From: Capnocytophaga felis
Lineage (GTDB): Bacteria; Bacteroidota; Bacteroidia; Flavobacteriales; Flavobacteriaceae
Assembly (NCBI RefSeq): GCF_009684755.1
Contig: NZ_BLBC01000005.1
Location: 62,001-126,000 of the forward strand
Direction: 5' to 3'
Length of the DNA: 64,000 nucleotides
A program made the translations under genes and the position numbers. Below are positions 19,743 through 27,435 of the stretch, one piece after another (position 1 is the stretch's first letter; the number at the start of each line of letters is the position of its first letter). A model generated the notes under the pieces. The model was not told the DNA's origin. It ran no database searches and saw only the letters and a list, made by a program, of their open reading frames with translations.

Positions 19743-22085
19743 ATGTCGCAACAGAAAACCAACTTTTTTGATACACAGGTACTCGGGCATCCAGCAGGAT
19801 TGTTCGTATTATTTTTTACCGAAATGTGGGAACGTTTTTCCTTTTACGGGATGCGGGTACTTTTGGTAAACTTCCTAACAATGGCTCTCATTGGCTATAA
19901 CCCCGGTTGGGAGTGGACAACAGAGAATGCAGGAGCATTATTCGGAACGTACGTAATGCTTTTGTATCTCACACCCATTGTGGGAGGCACCATAGCCGAT
20001 AAATTCATAGGCTACCGATGGGCAATAGTTATCGGAGCTATCATTATGACACTGGGACACGCTGCAATGGCTCTCGAAACCGAGTTTTGGCTTTACGTAG
20101 GGCTGGGATTGTTAGTAATCGGGACGGGCTTTTTCAAACCAAATATGACTTCCATCATTTCACATATGTATAAAGACCTTCCGGAAAAGAAAGACGGAGC
20201 ATACACCATCTTTTATATGGGAGTAAACGCGGGGGCTTTCTTCGGAATGATGCTTTGCGGATATATGGCAGAAAAAGTAGGATGGAGCTGGGGATTTGGT
20301 TTAGCGGGAGTATTTATGCTCATCGGTACGCTTCAATTTTGGTTGGCACGTCCGCTTTTTGGCACAATCGGTGATGTTCCGTCAAAAAACAAGCAAGAAA
20401 CTAACAAAGTAACTCAAAATAAATCTATCTCCGATGAAGATAAACCCAATCCCTTTACATTATTGGATAAAATATTGATTGGAGTGGCAGTCATCATCGG
20501 TTTAGGGTACGCCATCAACGACCCATTATCACGCATCGGGGGAATTGATTTGTTTTCCTTTTTAGAAACAAGCAACATCAAAGGACAATATATCGCCGTT
20601 ATCTTCGGATTAATTGTTTTCTTCTTTGTTATTATCTCAAGGCTTGCCCGATATACAAAAATCGTGCGTGAGCGTATGATAACCGTCATCATTTTTGCTT
20701 TCTTCACCGTATTTTTCTGGCTTTCCTTCGAGCAAGGAGCTTCTTCCTTGATTCTTTTTGCAAGAGACAACGTCCAAAGAGAGCTTTTAGATAATCAAGC
20801 AATCATTTTCAACATTGTAAATGCATTACTCACGGTTATTCCATTGGCTTTAATCAGTTATGTATTGATTATCTTAGCCAAAAAGACTTTCTCCAAGATA
20901 TTAGCATCAAACATCGTCCTGCTTATTTGCTTCGGGCTTGTATGGGTAATTGTAGGTTGGATGTTGCAACGCGATTTCAAAACGGTAGCGTACAATGTAA
21001 GCTATGAAGCATTTGAAGTATATGAAAGTGATGGCAAAAACATCAAAATAAAAGAAGACGGAAACTATGCGGTAAAGCATATCCCCCTCAATATTGATAA
21101 CAACATTACTTTTACAGAAGAAAACCGCATCGAAAAAACAGAAAAATTATTCAAAATAACAGAAACCAATGCTGAGGGAAAAACCATCGTAAAATATCTT
21201 CCTTACAGCGAGAGCAAAACGCCAAAAGAAAGTTTTGAAATTGTCGAAAATACCATTCAAACTATTGCTTTACCCCGTATGGACAACAAAACAGGAAAGC
21301 AAGCAACCGACAAAAAGGGAAATAAACTTTTCGACTTCTATGTGCCGGGCAAAAACAATGGTCTTTCTGTTGTAAGTAAAGAAACAATTATTGGCGAAGG
21401 GGATTATCATTTCAGCAAAGGAGAAGAAATTCTTATTTTAACCAAAGATAATAAGTTCTCCTCCTTCGGGTATGCCGATATGAAGAAAGCGGCGTGGGCA
21501 AAACAGCGTGCGGAAGAACTAAACGCCAGTAATGGACTCATAAGAGCCGTCGTGAAAGAAGAAAGAGCCAATTGGGTAGAGATTACCACCTCTTGGTTTT
21601 CCATTCTCAACTCATTTTTTATCATCGCATTGGCAAATGTTTTCTCCCGCTTCTGGGATAGTCGTTACAACCCTCCTGCGGCAGTGAAATACGGACTGGG
21701 GCTTATCATAATGGCCGTTGGTTTTGGTTTGCTCGCCTTTGGGGCACACGGGGTAGGCTCCGGAGTGAAGGTAAGTATGCTTTGGCTGGTCGTTGCGTAT
21801 CTTTTTCATACAATGGGAGAGCTTTGTATGGCACCGGTGGGCTTATCTTACGTATCGAAGCTCGTTCCTGCCCGAATGATAGCCTTTATGTTCGGAATGT
21901 GGTACTTAGCAATTGCCATCGGGAACAAATTAGCAGCCATATTGGGCGGGCAGATTGAAAACATTACCGAAAAATACAATTTATCCACATTTTTCCTGAT
22001 ATTCACCATCGTGCCTATCATTGCAGGGTTGCTTATTATCTTCATCAGTCCGTTAGTTAAGAAATTAATGCATGGAGTGAAATAA
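19743..22085 (+). CDS. POT-family proton-dependent peptide transporter
   Basis: 780 residues using the ATG at 19743; an earlier in-frame start at 19668 lies in the terminator and gives an unlikely lysine-rich tail. The N-terminus holds the POT motif EMWERFSFYGMR (ExxER, proton coupling), followed by many membrane helices and GTGFFKPNMTSIIS. A soluble insertion of about 200 residues (roughly 409-610) interrupts the helices before the C-terminal bundle; I recall similar long loops in Bacteroidetes POT proteins. The role is uptake of di- and tripeptides across the inner membrane. Oddly, the insertion is charged and lacks any domain I recognise. Confidence 0.9.
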   Translation: MSQQKTNFFDTQVLGHPAGLFVLFFTEMWERFSFYGMRVLLVNFLTMALIGYNPGWEWTTENAGALFGTYVMLLYLTPIVGGTIADKFIGYRWAIVIGAIIMTLGHAAMALETEFWLYVGLGLLVIGTGFFKPNMTSIISHMYKDLPEKKDGAYTIFYMGVNAGAFFGMMLCGYMAEKVGWSWGFGLAGVFMLIGTLQFWLARPLFGTIGDVPSKNKQETNKVTQNKSISDEDKPNPFTLLDKILIGVAVIIGLGYAINDPLSRIGGIDLFSFLETSNIKGQYIAVIFGLIVFFFVIISRLARYTKIVRERMITVIIFAFFTVFFWLSFEQGASSLILFARDNVQRELLDNQAIIFNIVNALLTVIPLALISYVLIILAKKTFSKILASNIVLLICFGLVWVIVGWMLQRDFKTVAYNVSYEAFEVYESDGKNIKIKEDGNYAVKHIPLNIDNNITFTEENRIEKTEKLFKITETNAEGKTIVKYLPYSESKTPKESFEIVENTIQTIALPRMDNKTGKQATDKKGNKLFDFYVPGKNNGLSVVSKETIIGEGDYHFSKGEEILILTKDNKFSSFGYADMKKAAWAKQRAEELNASNGLIRAVVKEERANWVEITTSWFSILNSFFIIALANVFSRFWDSRYNPPAAVKYGLGLIIMAVGFGLLAFGAHGVGSGVKVSMLWLVVAYLFHTMGELCMAPVGLSYVSKLVPARMIAFMFGMWYLAIAIGNKLAAILGGQIENITEKYNLSTFFLIFTIVPIIAGLLIIFISPLVKKLMHGVK

Positions 22086-22290
22086 AGTAAACCGAAGCGA
22101 ACGTATTTATTTACCCAAACGGAAAGAAACTCATACAGAACAAGTTATTTCGCTTTATTTTATCTGAAGATTGTATCTAAAACTCTTTTATATCGATTAA
22201 ATAATTCTTAAAGCTGAAAATTTTTATTTATAAACTGTCAGGAAATATAAGAAAACACGACTAAGTACATATACAAATATTATTAAATTT

Positions 22291-23199
22291 ATGCGTAAAA
22301 TTATTTTTTCTACTCTTGCAACCACAATAATGGTTTGCGAAACAAGTTTTGGTCAAGGATGCAGCGATGCAGGTTTTTGTACAATTAATAATGTAAAACC
22401 CGTAAACTTCTGGGAACGAGTTGAGCCTGTTAAAAATCAAATTAAGGCAGGATTTTTCTTTGGAAAGGGAGATAATTCCGTAAATGTTTGGGGAAATTAT
22501 TTGGAATACAATCGGCAAGTTTCGGATGTATTTAGTTTTGATGCCAAAGTAACATCTATTGCTCAAAACGGGAACGGAATTCGTTCTTTCGGGCTTTCAG
22601 ATATATTAATTTCAGGTAATTATCAAATTAATGAAAGATTGGGCTTTACATTAGGGACAAAAATTCCTCTTTCCGATGGCAATAAAAAGCAAGAAGGACT
22701 GTCATTACCTATGGATTATCAACCCAGTTTAGGAACACTTGATGCTATTATGGCTTTGAGCTATCAAATTAACAAATTGCATCTTGTTTTTGCTTGGCAA
22801 CAGCCTATTTTACAAAACAAGAATGAATTTTTGGCTGAAATACAAACAAATAACCTTTTAAAGAAGTTTCAATCTACTCGAAATTATGAGCGGGCAGGCG
22901 ATATTCTTTTACGGGCTTCCTATCCGATTGCAATAACAGACAAATTCAAGCTAACGCCAAGCATTTTGCCTATTTATCATTTAACAAATGACCGTTTTAC
23001 GGATATTTCAGGTATCAAACAAAGCATTGAAGGTTCAAAAGGATTAACCTTAAACGGAAATATTTATTTGGATTATCAAATTAATGCAAAAAATAGTCTT
23101 CAACTTAATGCAGGAATGCCTTTTATAACACGAAAAGCACGTCCCGACGGACTAACAAGGCATTTTGTAGCTAATTTGGAATACAGAATCCGATTTTAA
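22291..23199 (+). CDS. Putative outer-membrane beta-barrel protein
   Basis: 302 residues. An N-terminal signal sequence (MRKIIFSTLATTIMVCETSFGQ) is followed by a Cys-containing plug-like motif (GCSDAGFCTINNVKP) and then repeated amphipathic strands. The chain ends HFVANLEYRIRF, a classic outer-membrane barrel C-terminus ending in Phe. It resembles the transporter-like or phenol-degradation-pathway barrel proteins of the Bacteroidetes, but I cannot name a substrate. The two cysteines C24 and C30 could form a disulfide. No gene lies within 200 bases upstream on the same strand, and the next gene has its own -7 element. Confidence 0.75.
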   Translation: MRKIIFSTLATTIMVCETSFGQGCSDAGFCTINNVKPVNFWERVEPVKNQIKAGFFFGKGDNSVNVWGNYLEYNRQVSDVFSFDAKVTSIAQNGNGIRSFGLSDILISGNYQINERLGFTLGTKIPLSDGNKKQEGLSLPMDYQPSLGTLDAIMALSYQINKLHLVFAWQQPILQNKNEFLAEIQTNNLLKKFQSTRNYERAGDILLRASYPIAITDKFKLTPSILPIYHLTNDRFTDISGIKQSIEGSKGLTLNGNIYLDYQINAKNSLQLNAGMPFITRKARPDGLTRHFVANLEYRIRF

Positions 23200-23233
23200 C
23201 ATTGTAGCAATTCAGATGTATTTCATTTTTGAG

Positions 23234-23241
23234 AAATAATA
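23234..23241 (+). promoter_or_regulatory. -7 element upstream of the acyl-CoA reductase gene
   Basis: TACTTTTG, a perfect TAnnTTTG match, about 37 bases before the ATG. No TTG lies at the ideal -33 distance. Confidence 0.45.
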
Positions 23242-23277
23242 CTTACTTTTGCACTATAATCAGCAGCATAAAAGCAT

Positions 23278-24336
23278 ATGAATAACCAAAAATATAATAG
23301 TTTGGTAGTTTTAGGCAAGTTTTTATCACAATTTGCTTCTTTTCCGTATGTAAAAGATGAAAATTTAGCACCAAACAATGATATTTACTTTAAAAAATTT
23401 GAAGAAATTTTGGTTTTGGCAGAACAGCAAAACGGTTGGTTTACACCTGAAAACCTGCAATTTGCTTGTAAGTCGTGGGCGAAGGCTCTGAGAGAAGAAA
23501 ACATCCGTAAGTGGCTTGAAAAATATGATTTGGAGAACGTTTCACCAAAAAAGGTCGCTATTATTATGGCTGGTAACATTCCGTTGGTGGGTTTTCACGA
23601 CTTTTTATCGGTGCTGGTTTCAGGACATAAAGCTATCGTAAAGCTATCGTCAGAAGACAAAATATTATTGCCTTTCATCGCTGATTATTTGCAACATATT
23701 GAGCCTGCTTGGCAAGAGCAATTCATCTTTACTGACGAACGAATAACAGATTTCGATGCAGTCATTGCCACAGGAAGTAACAATACGGCACGTTATTTTG
23801 AATATTATTTCGGAAAAAAGCCTCATATCATTCGTAGAAACCGAAATTCCGTAGCAGTACTCACAGGAAAGGAAACTGAAAAAGAACTTTTTGAACTCGG
23901 AAAGGATATTTTTACTTATTTTGGGCTGGGTTGCCGAAGTGTTTCAAAACTTTTTGTACCTCAGAACTATGATTTTGACCGTTTTTTCAAATCGATTTAC
24001 CCTTTCAAGGATATTATTAATGGTCAGAAGTATGCCAATAACTATGATTACAATAAGGCAGTTTATCTGATGAGTTTGTTTAAACTTCGAGAGAATGGTT
24101 TTTTGGTTCTGAAAGAAGACGCAAGCTATGCCTCACCTATTGCAACTCTTTTCTATGAATACTATGACAGTTCGGAAGGTTTGAAAGAGAAACTTCAAGC
24201 TGACCGGGATAAAATACAGTGTGTTGTGGCAAAGGACTTTATAGAAAACGAGATTCCCTTTGGTCAAACACAAGCTCCACAGCTTTGGGATTATGCTGAC
24301 GGAATAGACACTGTTACATTCCTAACAAATTTGTAA
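23278..24336 (+). CDS. Acyl-CoA reductase (LuxC-like) family protein
   Basis: 352 residues. The sequence shows the Rossmann-type segment IIMAGNIPLVGFHDFLSVLVSGHKAIVKLSS and the GLGCRSVSKLFVP motif with the conserved Cys expected of LuxC-like acyl-CoA reductases. In Flavobacteriia this gene typically sits beside serC and a 4Fe-4S ferredoxin; here serC follows directly, while a ferredoxin gene lies at 44046, far away. The likely reaction is NAD(P)H-dependent reduction of a fatty acyl-CoA to the aldehyde, but the physiological role in these bacteria is unclear. Confidence 0.8.
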   Translation: MNNQKYNSLVVLGKFLSQFASFPYVKDENLAPNNDIYFKKFEEILVLAEQQNGWFTPENLQFACKSWAKALREENIRKWLEKYDLENVSPKKVAIIMAGNIPLVGFHDFLSVLVSGHKAIVKLSSEDKILLPFIADYLQHIEPAWQEQFIFTDERITDFDAVIATGSNNTARYFEYYFGKKPHIIRRNRNSVAVLTGKETEKELFELGKDIFTYFGLGCRSVSKLFVPQNYDFDRFFKSIYPFKDIINGQKYANNYDYNKAVYLMSLFKLRENGFLVLKEDASYASPIATLFYEYYDSSEGLKEKLQADRDKIQCVVAKDFIENEIPFGQTQAPQLWDYADGIDTVTFLTNL

Positions 24337-24403
24337 CAAAAAAAACATACATTTTGCACTACGTCAGGAAATAATTTAAGACTTTTGCAAAGAATTCACA
24401 CAC

Positions 24404-24440
24404 AAACAGAAGCCCTCAACCAGCTATCTGTTTGTTTTTT
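24404..24440 (+). terminator. Weak terminator or attenuator before serC
   Basis: AAACAGA (24404-24410) pairs with TCTGTTT (24427-24433), followed by GTTTTTT. It lies between the acyl-CoA reductase stop and serC, only 10 bases before the serC ATG. It could end the upstream transcript or modulate serC. Confidence 0.45.
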
Positions 24441-24450
24441 ACCTAATATA

Positions 24451-25512
24451 ATGAAAAAACACAATTTTAGTGCAGGACCTTCTATTCTGCCACAATCTGT
24501 TTTTGAAAAGGCTTCAAAGGCAGTTCTTAATTTTGAAGATTCAGGCTTATCTATCCTCGAAATTTCACACAGAAGTAAAGAATTTCTCAATGTAATTGAA
24601 AAGGCACGTACTTTGGCATTGCAAACGGCAGGTTTGGATGATTCTTACGAGGCTTTGTTTCTTCACGGAGGAGCAAGCACGCAATTTTTATCGGTTCCGT
24701 ATAATTTACTGAAGAAAAAAGCAGCTTACATCGATACGGGAACGTGGTCGAGCAAGGCTCTGAACGAAGCCCAACTCTTTGGCAATGTAGCAATCATAGC
24801 TTCCTCAAAAGCAGACGGATATAAATACATTCCTAAAGACTTTAATATTCCTCCCGATGCGGATTATTTGCATATCACAACCAATAACACCATTTACGGA
24901 ACTCAATTTCACGATATTCCGAATACTAACATTCCGCTGGTTGCCGATATGAGTTCCGATATTTTTTCAAGAGACATTGATTATTCCAAATTCAGCCTCA
25001 TTTATGCTGGTTCACAGAAGAATTTAGGTGCTTCGGGCAGTACAATGGTACTTGTGAAAAAGGATATTTTGGGAAAAGTTTCTCGGAAAATCCCTTCGAT
25101 TTTAGATTATCAGAATCAGATACAAAGCGAAAGTATGTTCAATACCCCCACTACCTTTTCCGTTTATGTAAACTTGTTGGTTTTGCAATGGATTCAGGAG
25201 CAGGGAGGCATAAAAAATATTGAAAAACGCAACAAAGCCAAAGCCGAGCTTCTTTACAATGAAATCGACCGCAACCCGCTTGTGGAAGGATATGCCGCAA
25301 AGCAGGATCGCTCACTAATGAACGTTTCCTTCTTTTTGAAAGACCCTTCAATGCAGGAAAAATTTGATACCCTTTGGAAAAATGCCAATATTAGCGGACT
25401 TAAAGGACATCGAAACCTTGGCGGATACCGAGCATCCATCTACAATGCTATGCCCATCGAAAGCGTGCAAGTATTGGTTGATGTTCTGCAAGAATTCGAG
25501 AAAAACAGCTGA
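24451..25512 (+). CDS. serC: Phosphoserine aminotransferase
   Basis: 353 residues from the ATG at 24451, which gives the canonical start KKHNFSAGPSILP; an earlier in-frame start at 24385 passes through the hairpin at 24404-24440. It converts 3-phosphohydroxypyruvate and glutamate to phosphoserine (serine synthesis) and acts in pyridoxal phosphate synthesis. Seen motifs are FLHGGASTQF, the PLP-lysine region YAGSQKNLGASGSTMV and the C-terminal GLKGHRNLGGYRASIYNAMP. The usual neighbour serA is not in the window. Confidence 0.97.
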   Translation: MKKHNFSAGPSILPQSVFEKASKAVLNFEDSGLSILEISHRSKEFLNVIEKARTLALQTAGLDDSYEALFLHGGASTQFLSVPYNLLKKKAAYIDTGTWSSKALNEAQLFGNVAIIASSKADGYKYIPKDFNIPPDADYLHITTNNTIYGTQFHDIPNTNIPLVADMSSDIFSRDIDYSKFSLIYAGSQKNLGASGSTMVLVKKDILGKVSRKIPSILDYQNQIQSESMFNTPTTFSVYVNLLVLQWIQEQGGIKNIEKRNKAKAELLYNEIDRNPLVEGYAAKQDRSLMNVSFFLKDPSMQEKFDTLWKNANISGLKGHRNLGGYRASIYNAMPIESVQVLVDVLQEFEKNS

Positions 25513-25597
25513 TAGTGATAGGGTTTCATTCTCGCTCTCATTTAGTCCTCTACCCTACTTTCTCAGCTTTGAATTATTATGGCTTTGTAAAATCGGG

Positions 25598-25651
25598 TGC
25601 AAATATATACGCATTACTCACGAAAATATAAACAATACTCGTATATTTGCA
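25598..25651 (+). promoter_or_regulatory. Inverted repeat and promoter ahead of the XRE regulator
   Basis: TGCAAATATATACG (25598-25611) and CGTATATTTGCA (25640-25651) are near-perfect inverted copies 28 bp apart. The right arm contains the plus-strand -7 element TATATTTG. The left arm contains the same element facing the other way. A small palindrome ATACGTAT follows at 25659-25666. This could be an operator bound by the regulator that starts at 25681. Confidence 0.4.
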
Positions 25652-25680
25652 TACTTAATACGTATAAAAACATTCGAAAT

Positions 25681-26067
25681 ATGAATAACATTGGATTGAA
25701 TATACGCAAGATACGAGAACAGAAAGGATTTTCGCAAGAATATGTAGCCAATGAACTTAATATTAGTCAGGCTTCATACGCACGGCTGGAAAACGAAGAA
25801 ACCAAAATAACGGTGGAGCGACTATCACAAATTGCTAAAATTTTAGATACTGAAATTACCGATTTCTTTAACAAAGACAAACTCAACATTCAATCACAGA
25901 CCTACAATGCCGAGGCATACGGTAACGGATACGTACAAAACTTGGTAATTGAGAATAAGGACACTTTAAACAAGTTGGTAGAATCTTATCAGGAGCGAAT
26001 CAAAGAGAAAGACAAGCAAATCGATTTTCTCAAATCCCTTTTGCAGCAGTTCAAAAAACATCATTAA
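25681..26067 (+). CDS. XRE-family helix-turn-helix regulator with coiled-coil tail
   Basis: 128 residues from the ATG at 25681, chosen because IGLNIRKIREQKGFSQEYVAN is a normal start for an HTH_3 domain. The helix-turn-helix covers about residues 5-60 (LNISQASYARLENEETKITVERLSQIAKIL). A C-terminal charged helix (about 95-128, LVESYQERIKEKDKQIDFLKSLLQQF) looks like a dimerising coiled coil. It is a DNA-binding repressor or activator in the cytosol; the target is unknown. The inverted repeat just upstream suggests autoregulation. Confidence 0.88.
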   Translation: MNNIGLNIRKIREQKGFSQEYVANELNISQASYARLENEETKITVERLSQIAKILDTEITDFFNKDKLNIQSQTYNAEAYGNGYVQNLVIENKDTLNKLVESYQERIKEKDKQIDFLKSLLQQFKKHH

Positions 26068-26406
26068 CAATACATTACGAGTTTTAAGCATTCGGGGTGA
26101 AATACCTTTATGCTCCTGCATCATACACAATATTACAAACGGGCTTTCCGATGTCGGGAAGCCTGTTTTTATTGTCTGCAACACGTTTTTCAGCTCATAA
26201 TGAATCTTCATAAACATCGTACGCCTCATATAAAGCATCAAAAAATCGCATCACTTCTTTTAAAATTTTACCCGTTATATTTCAATTATTTAAAAAAATT
26301 TTGTTCCTTTGCAAAGAACAACGATAATAATCCTTTTTATCATCAGGAAGATGCTTCGGAAGGTAATTTTTATCGTAAATATAATTTTATAAATCCTTAA
26401 ATATGT
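26068..26406. other. Intergenic region after the XRE gene
   Basis: 339 bases. It holds a good terminator (26137-26171) and a near-palindrome around CTTTGCAAAG (26304-26320), overlapping the -7-like TTCCTTTG. The rest has no gene; short open frames on both strands are stop-poor chance frames. Confidence 0.45.
26137..26171 (+). terminator. Terminator downstream of the XRE gene
   Basis: A 14-15 bp stem (26137-26151 with 26154-26168) with the core GGGCTTTCCGA/TCGGGAAGCC, two G-T wobbles, and a tight loop, followed by T's. Confidence 0.75.
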
Positions 26407-26904
26407 ATGATTATGAGCATACACAACTTAAACAATTTTCACCTATCAGAAGAGCAGATGACTGCAATTAACGATGCACTTACAGCTCTTGAAAAGGCAA
26501 TGGAGCCACTTAATGTGAACCTTACGCCTGAAGACCGCAACAAATACGGACGCGTTAATGAGCAGAACAAACTACTCATCAACAAAACGTATGACTACGC
26601 CGTAAACCGACCTGAACTTCGGTCGCCAGACGTGGATTGGGACGAGTTTTTCCGTGATTACAAAAGCAGAAATTTCTTGGAAGGCATCATTTCAAAACTC
26701 AACAGCCTTAGCACGCGTGCCATAAATTCCAAAACCTATCACGATTACGATAATTATCAAGATGTATTGGAAGATTACGCCTATACTTCCTATCGTGTGA
26801 AATCAAAAAAAGTAGGTTATGAGGAAAAACACCGTGAGCAAAAGCAATTTTTTGCCAAAACAAAGCGTAACGCAATCAAACCGGAAGAACCAAAAACAAC
26901 TTGA
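26407..26904 (+). CDS. Conserved hypothetical helical protein
   Basis: 165 residues (163 if the ATG at 26413 is used). I recognise the general pattern of an uncharacterised Bacteroidetes family: NLTPEDRNKYGRVNEQNKL, then SPDVDWDEFFRDYKSR, then a Tyr/Asp-rich HDYDNYQDVLEDYAYTSYR. No signal peptide or membrane segment. It looks like an all-helical cytosolic bundle, possibly functionally akin to the helical protein at 18911, which lies two regulators away. It ends at a terminator (26937-26975). Function unknown. Confidence 0.8.
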   Translation: MIMSIHNLNNFHLSEEQMTAINDALTALEKAMEPLNVNLTPEDRNKYGRVNEQNKLLINKTYDYAVNRPELRSPDVDWDEFFRDYKSRNFLEGIISKLNSLSTRAINSKTYHDYDNYQDVLEDYAYTSYRVKSKKVGYEEKHREQKQFFAKTKRNAIKPEEPKTT

Positions 26905-26936
26905 AGTCTTTTAAAATTTAGTTTTTCATTTTGAAG

Positions 26937-26975
26937 CCTTTGTCATAATCTTGTATTCTGGCAAAGGTTTTTTTT
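26937..26975 (+). terminator. Terminator after the hypothetical gene
   Basis: CCTTTGTCA (26937-26945) pairs with TGGCAAAGG (26959-26967) with one wobble, followed by eight T's. Confidence 0.75.
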
Positions 26976-27000
26976 GGAAGATATACCAGAATATCTTGGA

Positions 27001-27210
27001 GGTCATCTGGAACACCTTCGAGGTCATCTGAACCTCCTCAAAGACCCTTCGGAGCATCAAAAAGGTCATAATTATGACCTCAGAGGTCATCCGAAGCATT
27101 AAAAAGGTCATAATTATAACCTCAGAGGTCATCCAGAGCATCAAAAAGGTCATCCGAAGCATCAAAAAGGTCATAATTAGCATTAAAAAGGTTATCTGAA
27201 ATATTAAAAT
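27001..27210. repeat. Tandem array of ten 21-bp units (array A)
   Basis: Ten units in perfect 21-bp phase at 27001, 27022, 27043 and so on to 27190. Most start GGTCAT. Two unit types alternate: one continues CCGAAGCATCAAAAA, the other ATAATTATGACCTCAGA. The second type contains a perfect 18-bp palindrome (27063-27080). The array lies between a terminator and the GH92 promoter. It leaves open frames on both strands encoding 7-residue repeats, which I take as a by-product of the period. Confidence 0.85.
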
Positions 27211-27231
27211 AATATTTCATAACTATGTAAA

Positions 27232-27249
27232 GGCGAATAGTAATTCGCC
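27232..27249. repeat. Short palindrome with GGGGCGAAT-type core
   Basis: GGCGAAT (27232-27238) and ATTCGCC (27243-27249) form a 7-bp stem with a 4-nt loop, and CCCTAC follows. The GTAGGGGCGAAT...ATTCGCC pattern is common as an interspersed intergenic repeat in several bacterial groups. Only one copy is in this window. Confidence 0.5.
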
Positions 27250-27342
27250 CCTACTATATTCAAACATCAAAAAAATTACTCTGAAAATATTTACATAACT
27301 GCTAAAATCAGCTATAATATCCCAAATAATAAATAAATATCA

Positions 27343-27350
27343 TACATTTG
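27343..27350 (+). promoter_or_regulatory. -7 element of the GH92 gene
   Basis: TACATTTG, a perfect TAnnTTTG match, about 85 bases before the ATG. No clear TTG lies at -33. Confidence 0.45.
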
Positions 27351-27435
27351 TAACTTCAATAGAAATTTTCATTTAAAGCATCTTTTTTTCAAACTCAATA
27401 CGATAATAAAAAGTTAAACACTAAAACAGCGTGCT

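Noticed and set aside
26926-27183. Minus-strand frame of 85 codons with seven-residue repeats (MTFLMLR / MTSEVII) over array A
   Set aside because: The period of 21 bp makes any frame repeat every seven residues, and a plus-strand frame of 55 codons is also open. There is no ribosome-binding site or signal of selection, so it is a by-product of the array.
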